DNA from: Apodemus sylvaticus
Lineage: Eukaryota; Chordata; Mammalia; Rodentia; Muridae
NCBI RefSeq assembly: GCF_947179515.1
Contig: NC_067485.1
Location: 3,424,154-3,488,153, forward strand
Length of the DNA stretch: 64,000 bases
Direction of reading: 5' to 3'
Shown in pieces: positions 57,886 through 64,000 of this stretch (its first letter is position 1; the number at the start of each line of letters is the position of its first letter). A model generated the notes under the pieces. It was not told the origin of the DNA. It was given only the letters and a program-made list of their open reading frames with translations, and made no database searches. The translations under genes and the position numbers were made by a program.

Positions 57886-58149
57886 TTTAAAAATAAAATC
57901 AATCAATAAATTAATGACCCCAGACATGCAAAGAAATAGAAGGAAGAAATATTACAACAACAAAATAATTAGGAAAAAATGAGCACTGTTCATTTATAAC
58001 CATAATATCAATGGTCTCAGTTTTATAATATGAAGACACAGATTTACTGAATGGATGAAAAAAAAAAAAGGATCTATACTTCTCCTGAAACCATGAAATG
58101 GACCTTAACTTCAAGGATACATATCACCTCAGGGTGAAATATAAACAAT

Positions 58150-60735
58150 AAGTAATCATGAAGGGAGATAACCCTGGAGATGGAAAACCTAGGAAAGAGA
58201 GCATGAGTCACAGATGCCAGCATCACTAACAGAATATAAGAGATTGAAGAGAGAATCTAAGGTGTAGAATATGCCATAAAAGACATTGGCACAACAGTCA
58301 AAGAAAATATAATGTATAAGAAGTTCATAAGCCAAAACATTTATTAAATTCAAGAAACAATGAAAATAACAAGCCTAAGAATTATAGTTATAGAAGAGAG
58401 TGAAGATTCTCAGTTCAAAAGACCAGAAAGCATCTTCAACAAAATCATAAAAGCAAACTTTCCTAAACTAAAGAAAGAGGTACCTGCACAGGTATATGAA
58501 GTTGCAAAGGAAGATGTCAAAGTATCACTATTTGTGGATGATATGATAGTATACATAAGCAACCCCAAAAATTTCTACTACAGAACTTCTACACATTATA
58601 AACAACTTCAGCAAAGTGGCTGGATATAAAGTTAACTCAAACAAGTCAGATAGTCAAACAAGTATCCTTCCTTACACAGAGAATAAATGGGCTGAGAAAG
58701 AAATAAGTGAAACAACACCTATCCCAGTAGTCACTAATAATATAAAATATCTTGGTGTAATTCTAACCAAGAAGTTAAAGATCTGTATAAGAAGTTCTTC
58801 AAATCTCTGAAAAAGAAATTGAAGAAGACCTCAGAAGATGAAAGGATCTCCCATGTTCATGGATTCATAGGATTAATATAGGATCAATTGCCATCTTACC
58901 AAAACCAATCTACAAGCCTATACAATTCCCATGAAAATTACAACACAATTCTTCACAGGCATGAAAAGAGACCTAAAGTGAAAAGTGGAGGATTCAGACT
59001 GTCAATTGAAAACAATGATGAAACAATACGAGAAACACAAAAGAAATAGGTAGAACTGAAAGAGATCTAAATGAAATTGATGATTTTCTAGACAGATACC
59101 AAAGTAAAATCAGGATCAGATAAACCATCTAAGTAGTTCCATAAACTGTAAGGAAATAGAAGTAATCATTATAAGTCTACCAACCAAAAAAAGTGCAGGA
59201 CTTGATAATTTTGGAGCAGAATTTCATCGGACTTTCAAAGACGAACTAATAAGAATACTGCTCAAAATATTCCACAAACTAGAAACAAAAGGAACACTGC
59301 CTAATTTGTTCTCTGAAGATAAAATTATTATGATACCTAAACCACACACAGGCCAAACAACGAAATGCAACTTAAAACCAGTTCTACTTATGAATATTGA
59401 TGAAAATTATCAAAAATCTCCCAAACCGAATCCAATAACATATTAAAACAATCATTCAACATCAACTAATAGGCTTTTCCCAGGGATGCATGGATGGTTC
59501 AATATAAGTAAATCTCTCAACATAACCCACTACATAAACAAACTCAATGAAATAAATCACATGATCACTACTCATTAGATGCTGAAAATGTCTTCAAAAA
59601 AATAAAATACTCCTTTATGTTAAAAGTCTTGGCAAGGTCAGGAGTGCAAGGTATGTATCATAATAAATTCAATATTCAGCAAACCAATGGACAACAACAA
59701 ATTAAATAGACAGGAACATTAACCAGTACTCCTAAAGTCAGGAACAGGACAAGGCTGCCCACTCTCCTCTTATTTCTCAACTGTGGGATGGAAGGAATAA
59801 TATCTGTAACTCTAACCATATACTTTATAGTAGATAATTTTCAGCATGAATGGTCTCAATTGTCCAACATACATCACAGATTACCAGAATGGATCCAAAA
59901 ACAGGATCAAACTTCAGCTGAATATAAGAAACACAGCTTCACATTAAGGGTAGCTATCACAAAATGGTTAAATAATGGAAAATGTATTCCAATACAATGA
60001 GCCTAAGAAGTAAGTTTGTACAGCCATTTAATATCTGACAAAATACTTTAAGCCAAAACTAATAGATGAGAAAGAGGATACTACATACCCACCAAAAACA
60101 ATACACCAGGTGATGATTACAATCTGTATTGGACATAATGGCAGCCAAGTTAAAAATCACAACGAAAAATAAAATAAAATTAAGTAAAATGTTACAATTA
60201 CAGCTTAAATCACATACTGACACTTACACACTGATAGTGAGTGTCTTCAGTGCCCTATGTTGCCAATACACACTTTTATCCAGAAAAAGTAAACAGAAAA
60301 ATGCTGGAACTGACATCATAAACCAAAAAGACCAATAAGACATTTACAGAAATCTTGACCCAAACATAAAATAATATACCTTCTTCTCAGCAGCTCATGA
60401 AACCTTCTCCAAAATGAATCGTATATATTCAAAGCAATTCTCAACCGATAAAATCAAATTGAAAACATCTGTATCCTATCTAACCACCATGGATTAAAGC
60501 TGGAATTCATCAACAACAGAACCAACAAAAAGACTACAAATTCATTGAAACCAAAGAAGTCACTATTGAATGAAAAATGGATTAGGACAGAAATTATGAA
60601 AGTTATTTAATACTTTCTAAAATGGATAAAAATTAATGTGCAATAGTTACATGGGACAAAGTGATAGAAGTTCTAAGAGGGAACTTTATAGCACTAATAG
60701 TGTACATTAAGAAATTAGAGAGGTTTCATACTAGT
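58150..60735 (+). mobile_element. Mosaic of very old LINE-1 pieces
   Basis: 58150-58490 is ORF1 (ITSLRIIVIEESED, NFPKLKKEVP). It joins near 58490 to RT sequence (KVSLFVDDMIVYISNPK). 59060-59770 is an earlier part of the RT region (PTKKSAGLDNFGAEF, KSGTGQGCPLSS). 59850-60735 is endonuclease-region sequence. The order does not match one collinear element, so several insertions or rearrangements are superimposed. All frames are broken. Confidence 0.75.
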
Positions 60736-60739
60736 TACT

Positions 60740-61280
60740 TAAGAGTGACCAAGTCTGCTCAGTCAGTCAACAGGTTTTCCAGTGGAAGAGTGAGGAATAA
60801 AAAGAAAAAAAGATGATTAGACAACCTTGTAGCATGGCCCCAGTCAATTCTGAGACTGAAGGGTGGGTTTAATAATTTCCAATACATTTTTATACCATTT
60901 TAACTACATGCAGGTATTAAGACATATAATAGTACAACGAGGAACAAGCCAAACAGTAAACACAAAATAGTCAAGGCAATAAGCAAAGTCCTGTGACAGT
61001 TGTTTTCAAGGGCTTGCCAGAATAACGAAAATACCTAAACCTACTTCCTTGTCCAAGCCCAAAATCTTGCCTAAAGCCTGCTTCTTTCGTTTCATCCTAA
61101 GATTAAAATTCCTGCCCTAACCTACTTCTATATTATAGCCTAAACTTAACTTCCCTATCAAGCCCTAATATCAGATTCCTGCTTGAGCTTACTTCCTTGT
61201 CTTTGCCTAATGTCAGATTCCTGCCAGAAGCTATTTACTTGACCTTGGTCAATGTTAAACTCCTGCCAGGTGGCGTGGCA
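60740..61280. repeat. Minisatellite-containing insert, possibly LTR-derived
   Basis: Non-L1 sequence that ends in about five imperfect tandem units of about 40-45 bp (61040-61272). Each is built around CTACTTCCTTGTC...GCCTAA..TCAGATTCCTGCC. Comparable arrays occur in some rodent endogenous retrovirus leaders, but no LTR ends or viral genes are visible here, so the class is uncertain. Confidence 0.5.
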
Positions 61281-63490
61281 TCCCAAAAAGGCACTCTACA
61301 TAACAGCATACCTGAAAGATTTAAAACTAAGAGAAGAAATCATACACAATAAGAGTGACCCTCGAGAAATAATCAAAGTCAACTGTGAAAGCAATAAAAT
61401 GAATATAATACAAAACAAAAACAAAAAACCCCAAAATGGGAAGTTTTACAGCAAATTTCCACCCGGTTTTCAAATTAGTTTCAAATGTCAATACTTCTGA
61501 AAGTACATCAGAAAAAAAAAAAAAAAAACAGAAGTGTCATTGCCAATTCCTATGATAAGGCCACAATTACCCTGACACCTTAACACTTAAAACCCAACAA
61601 AGAAAGAATTGTAGACCAATTTCCCTTATTAACATGGCTGTAAACTAATAAACAAACTGAAAGGCAAAGACTTTTGACAAAAAACCAAAAAATTATCTGA
61701 CACCACTTCACTATAAAAGTACTGGAGAGATTATGGATGCAAGGGATTAATATCAACAGAATAAATACAGTTTACAGCAAGCCCATGGCAAACATTAACT
61801 TGAATTGAGGAAAAACCTCAAAGCAATTTCACCAAATAAGATAGTCCAGGAATAATACAAGATTGTCCATCTCTATATGTCTTCAATATAGTACTTGAAG
61901 TCTTAACTAGAGCAATAGGACAACAGAAGTAATCAAGGTAATAAGAACTGGAAGGGAAGGAGTCAAAGCATGTATAATTGCAGATGATAGGATACTGCTT
62001 ATAAGTGATGTCAAAATTTCTCTGGGAAACTCATACAGCAGATAAACAATTTCAGCAAAGAACAAGGAGAGAAATTTTACACACAGAAAACAGGCCCCTT
62101 CTCATATATAAATAACAAATTGATAGAAAATGAAATAAGGTAAACAACACCTTTGAGAGTAGCCCCTCAAAATATAAAACATTGTAAAAGTAGCTCTAAG
62201 CAGGCAAGTGAAAGACAAATGATAAAATCTTTAAGTCTTTGAACAAAAAATAATAAAGAAGATATGTCTCATATGTGCAGATAGGTAGGATTAATACAAG
62301 GGAAATGCTTATCTTCCTAAAGGCAATATCCAAATTCAAAGCAGCCCACACCAAAATTTGTAGATAATTCTCCACAAGACTTGAAAGGAAAACAATCCAG
62401 AATAATGAAACAACTGCAGGGGTTACCATAATGGCAGACCTCAAATTTTACTACAAACTAGAGGGGGAAAACAGGGTAGTAATGGTATAAAACATGCATG
62501 AAGGCACACACATAGATTCATAGATCTGTGGACAACATGAAATCAGATACACTGAATCTGATAGAAAAAAAAATGAACTCATTGACACAGGAAAAGACTT
62601 GCTGAACAGAACACAGTTTTCATTGGCCTTAAGACCAGCAATTAGTAAGTACGACTTCATGAAACTGAGAAATATCACAGTGGCAAAGGAGACTATCATT
62701 CAGGCAAAGCAGCAGCCTACAAAATGTCAAGATTTTTTATCTGATACAGATCCAATAGAGGGATAATATCCAAAATATAGATGGAACTCAAAAAATGCAT
62801 ATCAGTGAAACAACTCTAATAATGGGGCACAGATGTGGTATTTTGAGGCAAATTTCAAGTTTATTTTTTGTATATGCAAATAATATATTCATAAGTACTA
62901 CACACAATAAATGTGAATATTTCCTTTGTATGTTAAATGCATATACATTATTTTATTCTTATCACAATAACTTCACATTACAACAAATAAAAATTTGATA
63001 TACCACTAGGTTCTTTTCTGAGCAGAAAAATTTTCAACTAGAAAACACAAATGACTGAAACCGAACAAATATTTAGCATCCTTAGACATTATGAAAATGT
63101 AAAAAACATTACATTGAGATTTCAATGTTCACCTGTCAAAATGGCTTAAACCAATGAAATAAGTGATAACCCATGCAGGTGAGGATGTTGAGAAGAGAGA
63201 ACAGTCATCCACGGCTGGTGGGACTGCAAAGTTGTATACCCATTATGGAAATTGGTTTATTAATTCATTAGGAAGATTAAAATAAGCTATACTGCTTTTG
63301 GGGATATAAAAAAAGACACTTCAGCCTACCATAGAGACACTTGCTCAATTATTTTCATTATTGCTCTATTCATAATATCTAGAACCAATTAGCCCATTCA
63401 ATCAATGAAAGAATAAAGAAAATATGGTGTATTTACACAAAAATGAAATCATGAAGTGTATAGGTAAATGGAAGAAGGTAGAAAAAAATC
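61281..63490 (+). mobile_element. Very old LINE-1 remnants
   Basis: Sense ORF2 remnants at about 61540-62790 (RT region with degraded ADDR-like core near 61983 and a C-terminal region near 62560-62700) and at 63010-63490 (C-terminal domain). An A-run lies near 61511-61530. 61281-61500 and 62800-63000 are unassigned. No functional frame. Confidence 0.65.
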
Positions 63491-63519
63491 ATCTCTATTG
63501 ATATATCCCAGACTGAAAT

Positions 63520-63815
63520 AAACAAATATATATGTATGGATAGATGGATATGATATAGATATTGAGAGATATAGAGATAGATGATATATAGATAATACAG
63601 ATGGATATAGGCATAGACATAGACTTAAACATAAACATAGACATACATAGACGTAGACATTAGACATACACATAGATATAGACATAAACGTAGAAGGACA
63701 TAGACATTAGACATAGATGTAGGCATAGGTGTGGGCATAAACATAGACAGATATAGACAAAAGAGATAGAGAGAGATAGTTAGAGATAATATGATAAGAG
63801 ATATAGATATAAAAA
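63520..63815 (+). repeat. GATA/ATAGAC-type imperfect microsatellite
   Basis: Imperfect array of ATAGAT and ATAGAC hexamers and GATA tetramers. Open frames on the minus strand here, rich in Ser/Leu/Tyr/Val, are products of the repeat. Confidence 0.9.
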
Positions 63816-63884
63816 TGTTTGGTATATTTTGGCTTACATATTCAAGGTCTTTTACCACAATAGTGGATACACTAATTAAGACAA

Positions 63885-64000
63885 GTTGCTATCCTGATTG
63901 GTGTAAGGTGAAATCTCAAGCTTGTCTTGGTTTGCATTTCCCTAATAACTAATGAAGTTGAGCATTTTTTAAGATGCTTCTCAGCCAACCGATGTAATGC
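63885..64000 (-). mobile_element. LINE-1 fragment running off the window
   Basis: Antisense ORF2 sequence equivalent to about 585-690 of the first L1 (GGTGTAAGGTGAAATCTCA, GAGCATTTTTTAAGATGCTT). Its extent beyond the window is unknown. Confidence 0.85.

Noticed and set aside
61040..61272. Regularly spaced repeats considered as a CRISPR-like array
   Set aside because: The units are imperfect, directly adjacent without unique spacers, and the DNA is mammalian.
63449..63858. Two minus-strand frames rich in Leu, Cys, Ser and Tyr that look like membrane proteins
   Set aside because: They are produced by the ATAGAT/ATAGAC microsatellite on the opposite strand.
1..64000. Rat as the source species
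   Set aside because: Not excluded but less favoured. The 3'UTR at 32950-33910 and the ORF2 of the first L1 fit my recollection of mouse L1 elements better than rat, and no rat-typical ID elements were noticed. A database alignment would decide.

Overview
The window looks like nuclear DNA from a murine rodent, most probably mouse. The evidence is the dense B1/B2 SINEs, the rodent L1 (LINE-1) subfamilies, one L1 3'UTR of mouse L1Md type, and a cathepsin-L-like gene of the kind found in the placentally expressed cathepsin (PEC) cluster (mouse chromosome 13, rat chromosome 17). The species call rests on recalled repeat signatures, so rat or another murine is not excluded. No bacterial, phage, CRISPR or operon-like feature is present.

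The only gene that looks functional is a complete C1A cysteine protease gene on the + strand. It has a non-coding exon 1 ending at 10551, a start codon at 12041, a stop codon at 15839 and a poly(A) signal at 16060. Its seven coding exons splice cleanly into 334 codons. The prosegment, the catalytic Cys139/His277/Asn301, the oxyanion Gln133 and all three expected disulfide pairs are present. Intron 1 carries a pyrimidine tract of about 500 nt.

Downstream lie two decayed partial copies of the same gene, at about 42.4-44.2 kb and 50.6-53.6 kb. Both are on the + strand and contain only the upstream part of the gene (exons 1 to 4, the leader and propeptide region); neither has any catalytic exon. 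They sit in a tandem segmental duplication: a non-coding block at 30.35-32.29 kb recurs at 45.17-47.08 kb and partly at 53.62-54.49 kb, each full copy leading into a PEC 5' flank and exons 1-4.

Most of the remaining sequence is L1. There is a heavily mutated near-full-length element at 33.9-40.8 kb (monomeric 5'UTR, ORF1 with 22-residue coiled-coil repeats, ORF2, G-rich 3'UTR). There are 5'-truncated copies at 0-2.8, 3.8-4.5, 16.5-20.0, 20.7-23.6, 24.6-26.7, 27.9-30.4 and 56.6-57.9 kb, and a mosaic of very old fragments at 58-63.5 kb. Three elements show the inverted 5' segment typical of twin priming. A zinc-finger gene relic lies at 20.0-20.7 kb between two L1s. A recent tandem duplication of about 600 bp lies at 54.8-56.0 kb.

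I found no new biological system. The points most worth following up are the intact protease with an altered active-site neighbourhood, the prosegment-only paralogues, and the split 5' flank of the intact gene.
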